Shown here: in pieces, positions 1 through 6,788 of the stretch
Layout of the letters: every line of letters begins with the position of its first letter
Position numbering within the stretch: the first letter of the stretch is position 1
Assembly (NCBI GenBank): GCA_016295545.1
Contig: JAEDLA010000066.1
Location: 1 to 7,554 of the forward strand
Direction: 5' to 3'
Length of the DNA: 7,554 nucleotides
From: Oscillospiraceae bacterium
GTDB taxonomy: Bacteria > Bacillota > Clostridia > Oscillospirales > Ruminococcaceae
Notes under the pieces: generated by a model
What the model was told of the DNA's origin: nothing
Databases searched by the model: none
The model's input: the letters and a program-made list of their open reading frames with translations, nothing else
Made by a program: the position numbers and the translations under genes

Positions 1-71
1 TTCAAGGTCAGTCAACGCAGAGTGACGGAACGATAGCTGACAAATTTTTCAGCAGATTGATGTGGAATTAG
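1..71 (+). CDS. C-terminal end of an upstream gene (partial)
   Basis: The third forward frame is open from the window edge to a TAG at 69-71. It would encode a short tail ending in ADKFFSRLMWN. I do not recognise the protein. The main support is position: the stop lies about 10 bases before a strong intrinsic terminator, as expected for the last gene of an upstream unit. Frame 1 is also open, but only to a TAG at 34-36, which leaves a less tidy gap. Only about 22 codons are visible, so the call is tentative. Confidence 0.4.
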   Translation, partial: QGQSTQSDGTIADKFFSRLMWN

Positions 72-81
72 TATAATACTC

Positions 82-110
82 AAAATCCCCGTCAGCACGG
101 GGATTTTATT
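82..110 (+). terminator. Rho-independent terminator upstream of the operon
   Basis: AAAATCCCCGT (82-92) pairs perfectly with ACGGGGATTTT (97-107) across a CAGC loop, giving an 11-bp stem with a GC-rich core. The T-rich run continues past 107 (TTTTATTATTT). The A-tract on the 5' side means it could also work on the opposite strand. It separates the upstream gene from the promoter that follows. Confidence 0.9.
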
Positions 111-126
111 ATTTCAGATTAAACAC

Positions 127-155
127 TTGACTTTATGGCGATTTTGTCGTATAAT
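127..155 (+). promoter_or_regulatory. Sigma-A promoter of the operon
   Basis: TTGACT at 127-132 and TATAAT at 150-155 are separated by exactly 17 bases, close to the vegetative sigma-A consensus. Transcription would start near 162, about 28 bases before the first ATG at 190. A strong ribosome binding site, AAGGAGG (171-177), lies in that short leader. No operator or riboswitch fold is evident. I saw no comparable promoter inside the downstream gene run, so this is the likely driver of all eight genes. Confidence 0.85.
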
Positions 156-189
156 GTAATTAACAGTAAAAAGGAGGAAAAAGCCGAAA

Positions 190-945
190 ATGCAAATAAA
201 CAGCGAAAAAACTCCTTCAACGGTAGACGGCGTTAGAGCCATTGAATTATTTTACCGCCCTGTAAGGCGTATTTCAACAGGTGCACCTGTCTTTTATCAG
301 TCTGAGATGCGGCTTAATTCACCGCTTATAGGCACAATGCTGCCCGATTACTACCGCACATCAGCAGAACATTCCGGACAGATAGTGAAGCTTTTCCGCC
401 TCGGATTTGCCCAGCTGCTGCGCTCAGTTAAAGCTTACGAGGAAAAAGGCACTCTGCCCAAACATATAAGTATATGTCTGCCTGTGCGCTATCTTCGTGA
501 CGAAAAGTCTGCCGGCGAAATTATCGAAATGTGTACACGTTTTGAAGCCGAGCCTGACAATATATGCTTTGAAGTTTCCTCCGACCTCCTGTTTGAAAAC
601 GACGGACTTGCTGCTGCCGCAATGTCAGCTCTGTCCGCTGAGGGATTCCGCTTTATGCTCTCGGATTTCGGCATGGCAGGTGCTCCCCTTACAGGAATTG
701 CAGATTTCCCTGTAGATTATGTTATCCTTGACAAAGCACTTTACTTTTCCGCCGGAAAGGGTGAACGGCAGAATGCCTGTATAAAGGCTCTTGTTGGTCT
801 TGCCTCTCAGCTTGGCGCTGAAACTATTGCTCCCTGTGCTGACAAGGAACAGGAAAAACAGGCTGAAAATCTCGGCTGTCTTTATACAGTAAGCGGCAAT
901 TTCACCGGAGGAAGATACGCTTTCAGAAGAAAGACAGATAAATAA
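190..945 (+). CDS. Degenerate EAL-domain protein, probably catalytically inactive
   Basis: The 251-residue protein is about the length of a single EAL domain, with no PAS, GGDEF or membrane segment. Family landmarks appear in order but are eroded. The EALLR region reads QSEMR (37-41). The strand that normally carries NLS reads ICLPV (95-99). The ELTE region reads FEVSS (127-131), keeping only the first Glu. DDFG reads SDFG (158-161). The KID region reads VILD (178-181), with Lys lost. The AEGVE region reads APCAD. Active EAL phosphodiesterases need most of these metal-binding and catalytic residues to cleave c-di-GMP, so hydrolysis is unlikely. A c-di-GMP-binding or protein-docking role, as in known inactive EAL proteins, is an inference. 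The start is the ATG with AAGGAGG at 171-177, a rather long 12-base spacing. The next gene follows after 16 bases. The EAL fold is fairly sure; the role is not. Confidence 0.8.
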   Translation: MQINSEKTPSTVDGVRAIELFYRPVRRISTGAPVFYQSEMRLNSPLIGTMLPDYYRTSAEHSGQIVKLFRLGFAQLLRSVKAYEEKGTLPKHISICLPVRYLRDEKSAGEIIEMCTRFEAEPDNICFEVSSDLLFENDGLAAAAMSALSAEGFRFMLSDFGMAGAPLTGIADFPVDYVILDKALYFSAGKGERQNACIKALVGLASQLGAETIAPCADKEQEKQAENLGCLYTVSGNFTGGRYAFRRKTDK

Positions 946-946
946 T

Positions 947-955
947 AAGGAGGTG
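947..955 (+). promoter_or_regulatory. Strong ribosome binding site that fixes a GTG start
   Basis: AAGGAGGTG begins just after the EAL gene's stop codon and matches the anti-Shine-Dalgarno sequence over nine bases. It ends 6 bases before the GTG at 962. This supports GTG as the true start of the next gene even though an ATG is absent there. Confidence 0.8.
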
Positions 956-961
956 TATTAA

Positions 962-1834
962 GTGCCGGATATTGCTGAAAAAGAAGTTAATTCACCAGAA
1001 GCGGAAAAACAAGCTCCAGCTGAATCGGAGAAAAAAGCTCCTGATGAACCGGATAATCAAGCTCCTGAAAAACCGGATAAATCCGAAAAAAGGAAAAAGA
1101 AAAAAGATACTTCTGTACCAGAAGAAGATAATAATTCCCATACTGTAACACTCAGGCGAAATGTTGCGGAAATAAAAAAATATACCGTTATTATGCGTGT
1201 ACTTGCAGTTCTTACAATTATTCTTATAGCTGTAATTTCCATAGGCTATGCTATCTCCTATTTTTATGACAAGTTCGGCTGCTTTACCGTAAAAGTCAGC
1301 AAGTATGATATGATAAATCAGGGACTTACCCTTTCTGAAACTCCTGATTATGATAAATCCATAGCCGTTCTCAATGCAGATATAGTTTATGATATGACAA
1401 ATATCAGCGGTGAGGACCTGCCCCCCAACATCGACAAAATAAACGGCAGCCACAACGGAGATAACTATATTGCCTATACCTTTTACCTTATCAATGCAGG
1501 CGAGGATACCATTACATATCAGGGAAGCCTTAATATTGAAAGCGCAGAGGGCGGAGTTGACGAAGCAATTCGTGTTGCCGTTTACCAGAACGGTGATAAA
1601 ACAGTCTACGGCAAGACAAAATCCAGCGGCGCAGGAATCGAAAAGGACTGTGACTTTGAATTCGCTTCTTCAACTAAAGTTATGACAAACAAGCACGAGG
1701 ATTTCAAACCCGGCGAAAAGGACAAGTATACTATCGTTATTTGGCTTGAGGGTAATGACCCCGACTGCACAAATGAAATTATCGGCGGAACTATGAAACT
1801 TGGCATGAATTTCAAAATAATTGAAAACACTTAA
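962..1834 (+). CDS. Membrane-anchored protein with SipW-substrate-like (camelysin/TasA-like) exodomain
   Basis: The 290-residue protein has three parts. Residues 1-72 are highly charged, rich in Glu, Lys and Pro, and contain three 8-residue repeats (17-40) followed by a basic stretch (KRKKKKD). Residues 75-101 form one hydrophobic helix. Residues 105-290 form a beta-rich extracytoplasmic domain. Its C-terminal region (YTIVIWLEGNDPDC, then NEIIGGTMKLGMNF) resembles the end of clostridial proteins annotated as SipW-dependent, related to camelysin and TasA; this is recalled similarity. Known SipW substrates have short cleavable signal peptides, whereas this one has a long cytoplasmic tail. It may therefore stay anchored, or be cut near GYA (95-97). 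The next gene is a SipW-type peptidase, which fits an enzyme-substrate pair. The GTG start is supported by the strong binding site at 947-955. Membrane topology is likely; the fold is moderately sure; the function is unknown. Confidence 0.7.
   Translation: MPDIAEKEVNSPEAEKQAPAESEKKAPDEPDNQAPEKPDKSEKRKKKKDTSVPEEDNNSHTVTLRRNVAEIKKYTVIMRVLAVLTIILIAVISIGYAISYFYDKFGCFTVKVSKYDMINQGLTLSETPDYDKSIAVLNADIVYDMTNISGEDLPPNIDKINGSHNGDNYIAYTFYLINAGEDTITYQGSLNIESAEGGVDEAIRVAVYQNGDKTVYGKTKSSGAGIEKDCDFEFASSTKVMTNKHEDFKPGEKDKYTIVIWLEGNDPDCTNEIIGGTMKLGMNFKIIENT
1011..1082 (+). repeat. Three 24-bp in-frame tandem repeats
   Basis: AAGCTCC recurs at 1011, 1035 and 1059 with exact 24-base spacing. Later positions are also conserved (GAA, CGGA), and the second and third units are the closest pair. 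In protein this gives QAPAESEK, KAPDEPDN and QAPEKPDK (residues 17-40). The unit length keeps the frame, so copy number could vary without breaking the gene. The repeats lie in the predicted cytoplasmic tail. Confidence 0.75.
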
Positions 1835-1855
1835 TTTTTAAGGAGAATTTTTATT

Positions 1856-2509
1856 ATGAAAAAAGCACTCAAAATTACCTTCAACATACTCTCGTGGATT
1901 GTTCTTATCTTTGCACTGATAATTACTCTGCTTGTGTTTACCGCAGACAGAAATAACGGTGTTTCAACACTTCTGGGATTCATGCCGTTTACAGTTGAAT
2001 CTGACTCAATGAAGCCGACCTTTGAAAAAAATGACCTTATCATCTGCCGTGAGGTTGACGATATAAACTCTCTCGCTGAAAATGATGTCATCACTTTCTG
2101 GACCATTATTGACGGCAAAAAGGTAAAAAATACCCACCGTATCGTTGAGGTATGCGATTCCGGCAGCACAAGGTCCTTTATCACACGAGGCGACAACAAC
2201 GGCGCAAATGATGATATTTCCGTTTATCCTGCCGATATTATCGGTAAATGGACAAATGTAAAGATTTCCGGCTTCGGAAAGGTAATGAGCTTCCTCCGTA
2301 CAAAAACCGGTTTCTTTATCTGTATCCTCATTCCTATGGCACTTTTCTTCCTCTTTGAGCTGTATAAGATGATTGTTACTATCATCGAAATCAAGCGTCC
2401 GGCTCTTTCTGCCGCCGACGAGGAGGAAATCAAGCGCAAGGCAGTTGAGGAATACCTTAAGGAACAGCAGAACGCAAAGGAAAACACTCCCGAAAAAAGC
2501 GGAGAATAA
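1856..2509 (+). CDS. Signal peptidase I, SipW/ER-type (Ser-His-Asp)
   Basis: This membrane serine protease of family S26B would cleave signal peptides on the outer face of the membrane. The 217-residue protein has an N-terminal membrane helix (about 10-30). Its catalytic Ser box is ESDSMKPTF, with Ser51 as nucleophile. NTHRIVEV carries His94 where bacterial LepB-type enzymes carry Lys. TRGDNNGANDD supplies Asp113 and Asp119/120. A second membrane helix (about 152-172) precedes a charged helical tail (185-217). Ser-His-Asp chemistry and a C-terminal helix are the marks of SipW and the eukaryotic or archaeal enzymes. AAGGAG at 1840-1845 precedes the ATG. The gene sits between its probable substrate (962-1834) and the AAA+ gene, 6 bases downstream. 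I am confident of the enzyme class; the substrate is inferred from neighbourhood. Confidence 0.92.
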   Translation: MKKALKITFNILSWIVLIFALIITLLVFTADRNNGVSTLLGFMPFTVESDSMKPTFEKNDLIICREVDDINSLAENDVITFWTIIDGKKVKNTHRIVEVCDSGSTRSFITRGDNNGANDDISVYPADIIGKWTNVKISGFGKVMSFLRTKTGFFICILIPMALFFLFELYKMIVTIIEIKRPALSAADEEEIKRKAVEEYLKEQQNAKENTPEKSGE

Positions 2510-2515
2510 TAAAGT

Positions 2516-4081
2516 ATGAATAATTTTTGGAAATGGATCTTCATTTTTATCTCGGAGATTCTCAAAGGCTTCGGAAAAATTTTTATGGGCTTATGGTCCG
2601 GACTGAAACAGATTTTCGATATCAGGGAATACGTTAAAATATTCAAGGAACATTCCGGCAGCTTCAGCATTCTTGAATGGATTCTGGCTATTCTGTCGAT
2701 TCTTCTCGTTATTGCTGTATTTGTTCTTGTGGGTATAATGATTGTTCTTGCCATAAGAAAATACATACGATTCCGTCATACTATCGTCAGCGAGGAGGAT
2801 CTCCTTGAGGAAATTGCCGACCTGCAAAGACAGGTTCTTAAACTTAACAAGGAAAAGGACGAGATTATTGCAATGAAGGTTTCTCAGCTCGGACTTTCCC
2901 CCAATATGATCGGCGATTCAGTCGTTGCAGAGGCTGCTGCGGAAAGCGGAGCTGCTCCTGCAGAGGAAATGGTTACTGCCGACGGCGTTGTTCAGACCAG
3001 CGATTACCGTTTTTCCAAGCTTATCGAAGTGGACAATTTCTACAAGCATTACACTGCTCCGGATTACGACCAGTCAATGGATCTTGCTAAGCTCTGTGAA
3101 ACCTACAGAAACTTTGCGTGCTCCAGAATGCACCTTTTCTATGAGCTGAAAACTATATGGCTGTTCGTTGCCGGACTTGCCTCCACTAAACTGCTGATTT
3201 TACAGGGTATTTCAGGTACAGGTAAAACCTCACTCCCCTACTCTTTCGGCAAGTTTATCGGAAAGGATACTACTATTGCTTCTGTTCAGCCGTCATGGCG
3301 TGACAGAACCGAGCTTTTCGGCTTCTTCAATGAATTTACCAAAAACTTCAATGAAACAGAAGTTCTTAAACGTATTTACGATTCCAGTTACAACGACGAT
3401 ATAAACCTTATTCTTCTGGACGAAATGAATATCGCCCGTGTGGAATATTATTTCGCAGAAATGCTTTCTATTCTCGAAATGCCCGATCCCAACGAGTGGA
3501 AGCTGAGCCTTGTCCCCAACGAATGGAGCACTGACCCTGTTCATCTCGATCACGGAAAGCTCTGTATTCCGCAGAATCTCTGGTATATCGGTACTGCAAA
3601 CAACGACGACTCAACATTCTCTATCTCGGATAAGGTATATGACCGTGCTCAGCCTATCAATCTCGATTCAAAGGGTGTGGCTTTTGACGCTCCGGATACT
3701 CCTCCGGTAAGAATCGGCTTTACAAGGCTCAATGCACTTTTTGCTGAGGCTATAAAGAATAATCCCATAAATCCTGAGAATCTGCGTAAAATACAGAATC
3801 TTGACCTGTGGGTAATCGAAAAGCTGAGAGTTGCTTTCGGTAACCGTATTATCAAACAGATGAACCTTTTCGTTCCTGTTTACGTTGCCTGCGGCGGCGA
3901 GGAAATAGACGGCATCGACTACGTTCTTGCTACAAAGATTTTCAGAAAGTTTGAATCACTTAACCTTGCTATGCTCCGTGATGAGCTGAAAGAGCTGTGC
4001 GTTTATTTGCAGAAATCCTTTGGCAAGAATAATATGAAGGAATCTATCGCTTATCTTGAAAGACTGCAAAAGCTCTACTAA
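2516..4081 (+). CDS. Membrane-anchored McrB-like AAA+ ATPase
   Basis: The 521-residue protein starts with an amphipathic segment (1-34), then one strong membrane helix (about 52-80) and a short coiled coil (about 92-118). A low-complexity Ala/Glu linker (about 138-155) leads to a AAA+ core. Walker A is GISGTGKT (231-238). VQPSWRDRTELFGFFN (257-272) matches the conserved block that follows Walker A in McrB and AAA_5 proteins. Walker B is LILLDEMN (298-305), followed by ARVEYYFAEMLSILE. The sensor-1 region is IGTANNDDSTF (358-368), followed by DKVYDRA. McrB proteins form hexameric rings that use GTP or ATP and work with an McrC partner. Which nucleotide is used here cannot be told. A membrane anchor is unusual for McrB, which is a soluble restriction motor. 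The start lies 6 bases after the peptidase gene, with GGAG at 2501-2504. The next gene encodes a DUF2357/McrC-like protein, a fitting partner. The ATPase call is very sure; the cellular role is unknown. Confidence 0.92.
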   Translation: MNNFWKWIFIFISEILKGFGKIFMGLWSGLKQIFDIREYVKIFKEHSGSFSILEWILAILSILLVIAVFVLVGIMIVLAIRKYIRFRHTIVSEEDLLEEIADLQRQVLKLNKEKDEIIAMKVSQLGLSPNMIGDSVVAEAAAESGAAPAEEMVTADGVVQTSDYRFSKLIEVDNFYKHYTAPDYDQSMDLAKLCETYRNFACSRMHLFYELKTIWLFVAGLASTKLLILQGISGTGKTSLPYSFGKFIGKDTTIASVQPSWRDRTELFGFFNEFTKNFNETEVLKRIYDSSYNDDINLILLDEMNIARVEYYFAEMLSILEMPDPNEWKLSLVPNEWSTDPVHLDHGKLCIPQNLWYIGTANNDDSTFSISDKVYDRAQPINLDSKGVAFDAPDTPPVRIGFTRLNALFAEAIKNNPINPENLRKIQNLDLWVIEKLRVAFGNRIIKQMNLFVPVYVACGGEEIDGIDYVLATKIFRKFESLNLAMLRDELKELCVYLQKSFGKNNMKESIAYLERLQKLY

Positions 4082-4176
4082 TACCAGCTTTATCTGTATG
4101 GAGAGCCTGCACAAAGGGCGTTTCCTGAAGCTCTGATGTCTTTTAAAAGTATATTTAACGAAATGAGGAGAGAGAA
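4082..4176 (+). other. 95-base spacer, the longest gap in the operon
   Basis: I see no convincing promoter, terminator hairpin or RNA fold here. The frame of the upstream AAA+ gene stays open past its TAA through the whole spacer and on to a TAA at 4292-4294, about 70 codons in all. That extension uses AGG, AGA and ATA codons and then runs out of frame over a well-supported gene, so it is probably chance or a decayed tail. The 3' end of the spacer holds the ribosome binding site of the next gene. Confidence 0.5.
4165..4170 (+). promoter_or_regulatory. Ribosome binding site that decides a TTG start
   Basis: GAGGAG ends 6 bases before the TTG at 4177. The reading frame is closed upstream by a TAA at 4156-4158, and no ATG or GTG lies between. 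The first in-frame ATG is 63 bases further in, at 4240, and would cut into conserved-looking sequence. TTG is therefore the best start. The ATG at 4163 is in a different frame. Confidence 0.7.
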
Positions 4177-6117
4177 TTGGGCGGAGAAATCAGCAAATGG
4201 TACAAGACCTTCAAAAGCTCTGAAAACAGCCTTGCTTCTATGGAAGCCCTTGTCCGTTCGGGAAAAAATTCAATTTCCTTTAATCGCAGAATAATGAAAA
4301 AAACCGTGGACCTTTCCTGGGTAGACGCTATCGAGGAGGGACTGATACATATTGACAAGGTTATCAGAAATCCACGAGTTACTATTGAGGATTCGGAAGA
4401 AATAGTTCCTATTGCCCTTTCAAAAAAAATTACTGTTGAATCAATCAAGCATCTTGCTCAGCATACCAACCTTATTCAGGAATATGACAGGAAAACAGGC
4501 AAGATAACACCCTCAAAGGTGCTCAATGTCTATAAAGAGGAAAGTCTGCTGACCTATGAAAATAAGTTCCTTAACACTCTTATTGACCGTCTTTATATTT
4601 TCGTAACCCGCCGTTATGAAAAGCTCAAGGAAGTCACTAAAAATGAGGACGCTTATACTGTTGATTACAGCACCAATACAAATTACGGCAACGGCGGCTC
4701 ATGTAAATTTTCCATGAAGGTGGAAATATCCGATGTGCCGGAAAACACCTCCGGTTCAGGCTATTCTACATGGGACAGAATTGAAAAAATCAAACTGGCT
4801 GCTGAAAGCTATAAAGGCTCTAAATTCTGTCAGAAAATGGGCAGTGCTTTTATACGCCCTCCTGTTATGAAAACAAATGCCATTATGAAAAACGTCGATT
4901 TAAAGGCGTGCCTCGTGCTGTGGCAGTTCATTGAGGGCTACGACAAGGTAGGATATGACATTTATACTGCTGATTCTGCACAGAATCCCTCCGAGACATT
5001 TATTGCCGACCTGGGCAGAATGGCTGCCATGAATTATATGCTTCTCGGATTTCACATCGGCAAGGAGAATGCCGACGACATTAAAGGAAAAAAGAGCAAA
5101 GCATATTCCCCGAAAATTCTCAAACAATTCAACATTGAAGACCCTGCCGAATATGACATCACCATTGAGGAGGAGAAAAATCTCGCCAACGGCTATAAGC
5201 TTACTCGTCCTCTGCCTGAAAATTACGGGGAAATAGTCAGCGAAATCGATAAGGTCATAGCCATCGAAAAACAGTATCTCGTGGACGAGCAGAACCGCAT
5301 TATTGAGGAAAAACGTGCTGCCGAGGAAGCTGAACGCAGACGAATCGAAGAAGAAATGCGGCGTGCTGAGGAACAGCGCCTTGCCGCTGAACGTAAGCGT
5401 GAACAGCAGCGTATCGCCGAGGAAAAGCGTCTCAGAGAAGAAAAAGAAAAGAAGCTTCGTGAAATCATGGAGCAGAAACGGCGTGAGGAGGAAGAACGCC
5501 TGTTCCAGGAACAGGAAGAACTTAAACGCCGTGAGCGTGAACGTGCCGAAGCTGAGGAACGTGCAAAAGCAGAAGAAGAACAGCGTATTCTCGAAGAACA
5601 GAAACGTATCGAAAGCGCAAAACGTGCCGAAGCCGAGCTTGCTCATGCCCTTGAAGCCGAAGCAGAAGAAACTCCTGAAAATATTGAGGAAATCAAAAAG
5701 CAGCGTGAGGAAGAAGAAGCTGTCCATCAGGAACGTGAAAAAGTCAACGCTGAACGTGTTCAGAGACTTCGTGCTGAACGTAAAATCATCGAAAGCAAGC
5801 CTTTTGAGGTTATTTACGCTGAATATTCAAAAAATCCATATTATGTCGCAAAACGTGGCATCAGGCTTATCCTGAAAGCTATGGGACATACCGAAAATAC
5901 AAGCAAAATGACTCCGGAACAGCTGGAGCTTCTGAAAATCGACCAGCGTCTTGAAAAATACAGGCTTGAAGAAAAGCGTGCTGAACGTGAACGCAGACTC
6001 AGAGAAAAAGAAGAAAAAAATCGTGTGCAGGACGTTTTTGATATGTATTCGTCAAGCGCTTTCAGACAGCGCAGATATAAAATCAGGAAATTTTTCTCCC
6101 GTCGAGGCAAAAAATGA
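4177..6117 (+). CDS. DUF2357/McrC-like protein with long charged coiled-coil domain
   Basis: Residues 1 to about 345 resemble the DUF2357 family, which is linked to McrC proteins. The recalled landmarks are a WVDAIEEGL segment, EEIVPIALSKKITVESIKHL, SKVLNVYKEES and the core TYENKFLNTLIDRL (126-139). Residues about 360-540 are almost entirely Glu, Lys, Arg, Gln and Ala in helical spacing, either a coiled coil or a single stable helix. Residues 541-590 are less charged (KPFEVIYAEY at the start). A second helical segment (about 598-625) and a strongly basic end (RRYKIRKFFSRRGKK) follow. Many DUF2357 and McrC proteins carry a PD-(D/E)XK nuclease; I find no such motif, so the coil may replace it. 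McrC normally stimulates McrB, so this is probably the partner of the upstream ATPase. The basic tail could meet membrane phospholipid or nucleic acid. The gene overlaps the next one by 4 bases (ATGA). Family assignment is by recalled motif, moderately sure. Confidence 0.8.
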   Translation: MGGEISKWYKTFKSSENSLASMEALVRSGKNSISFNRRIMKKTVDLSWVDAIEEGLIHIDKVIRNPRVTIEDSEEIVPIALSKKITVESIKHLAQHTNLIQEYDRKTGKITPSKVLNVYKEESLLTYENKFLNTLIDRLYIFVTRRYEKLKEVTKNEDAYTVDYSTNTNYGNGGSCKFSMKVEISDVPENTSGSGYSTWDRIEKIKLAAESYKGSKFCQKMGSAFIRPPVMKTNAIMKNVDLKACLVLWQFIEGYDKVGYDIYTADSAQNPSETFIADLGRMAAMNYMLLGFHIGKENADDIKGKKSKAYSPKILKQFNIEDPAEYDITIEEEKNLANGYKLTRPLPENYGEIVSEIDKVIAIEKQYLVDEQNRIIEEKRAAEEAERRRIEEEMRRAEEQRLAAERKREQQRIAEEKRLREEKEKKLREIMEQKRREEEERLFQEQEELKRRERERAEAEERAKAEEEQRILEEQKRIESAKRAEAELAHALEAEAEETPENIEEIKKQREEEEAVHQEREKVNAERVQRLRAERKIIESKPFEVIYAEYSKNPYYVAKRGIRLILKAMGHTENTSKMTPEQLELLKIDQRLEKYRLEEKRAERERRLREKEEKNRVQDVFDMYSSSAFRQRRYKIRKFFSRRGKK

Positions 6118-6788
6118 GATTCCTGAATTATCTGAAAAAGGCTTTCACAATTTTTTTCTCTGCTGCACTGGCTGCAATAATTGGTACAAATGTTTACATA
6201 ATGGTGTGCGGTATTCGTGGAAAGCCTGCATTTATCGGCAATGTCTGCATTCTCAGAATTTCTACCGGCAGCATGGAGCCGTCACTTCATGTCGGTGATT
6301 TTATCATTGTAAAAAAAAATCTTACCGACAATTTGCAGACCGGTGACATAATCTCCTTTTATTCTGAGGATAAGGAGATTTACGGTAAAATCAATACTCA
6401 CCGCATTGTAAAGAAAGCGTCCGGCGGATTTGTTACCCGTGGCGACGCTAATCCCACTGAGGACAGCGTAATTGTTCATGAAGATAAGGTTATAGGCAAA
6501 TATACCGGAAAAATCAGGTTTCTGAGGTGGCTCGGTTCATTTGCTTCTTCAAGAAAGCTTCTGATGCTTGCGGTCATTCTGCCAACCCTCGCTCTCTCGG
6601 TTTATGAGGTAGTTACCATTACTAAAATCAAAAATGAATGCGATGAGGAAAAGAAAAAAATTCTGCGTGAGGCTATCGACAGAGAAAAGGAGCTTCTTTA
6701 CAAAAACAATTATCAGTTCAGTGAGGTGAATGAGCTTGAATCAGGAAAAAATAATGAAAAGGAAAATGCTGACAGCAATAGCATTTAG
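6114..6788 (+). CDS. Second signal peptidase I, SipW/ER-type (Ser-His-Asp)
   Basis: The 224-residue protein has an N-terminal membrane segment (about 10-32). Its catalytic box is ISTGSMEPSL, with Ser53 as nucleophile. NTHRIV carries His96, and TRGDANPTEDS supplies Asp111 and Asp117. A C-terminal membrane helix (about 148-168) is followed by a long charged helical tail (170-224). All catalytic residues expected of the S26B class are present, so it should be active. It differs clearly from the peptidase at 1856-2509 outside the motifs, so it is not a recent duplicate. The ATG overlaps the stop of the coiled-coil gene (ATGA), with GAGG at 6104-6107, which implies coupled translation. A second enzyme in one operon suggests a separate substrate or a regulated step. 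The enzyme class is certain; the substrate is unknown. Confidence 0.92.
   Translation: MRFLNYLKKAFTIFFSAALAAIIGTNVYIMVCGIRGKPAFIGNVCILRISTGSMEPSLHVGDFIIVKKNLTDNLQTGDIISFYSEDKEIYGKINTHRIVKKASGGFVTRGDANPTEDSVIVHEDKVIGKYTGKIRFLRWLGSFASSRKLLMLAVILPTLALSVYEVVTITKIKNECDEEKKKILREAIDREKELLYKNNYQFSEVNELESGKNNEKENADSNSI

Noticed and set aside
72..77. TATAAT just before the upstream terminator as a second promoter
   Set aside because: There is no -35 element at a suitable distance, and transcription from it would run straight into the terminator at 82-110.
992..1453. Reverse-strand open frame of 153 codons
   Set aside because: It is antisense to the anchored exodomain gene, and the Phe/Ile/Arg-rich composition mirrors the Lys/Glu-rich tail. 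I saw no start signal or recognisable motif.
4900..5727. Long reverse-strand open frame of 275 codons, rich in Phe and Leu
   Set aside because: It is the mirror of the Glu/Lys-rich coiled-coil segment (GAA and AAG read backwards as TTC and CTT). It lies wholly inside a well-supported forward gene, and I noted no ribosome binding site for it.
5290..5800. Repetitive look of the coiled-coil DNA as a CRISPR array or satellite repeat
   Set aside because: The similarity comes from recurring Glu, Arg, Lys and Ala codons with no fixed unit length or spacers, so it is protein-level low complexity.
5303..5875. Forward open frame of 190 codons in another frame within the coiled-coil gene
   Set aside because: The repetitive GAA/CGT/AAA-rich sequence keeps alternative frames free of stops. 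The product is a Lys/Asn/Val/Arg-rich low-complexity string with no domain, so it is a shadow.
2516..6117. A classical, complete McrBC restriction system
   Set aside because: The ATPase has a membrane anchor instead of a modified-base-binding domain, and the partner shows no nuclease motif. Calling it mcrB/mcrC would overstate the evidence.
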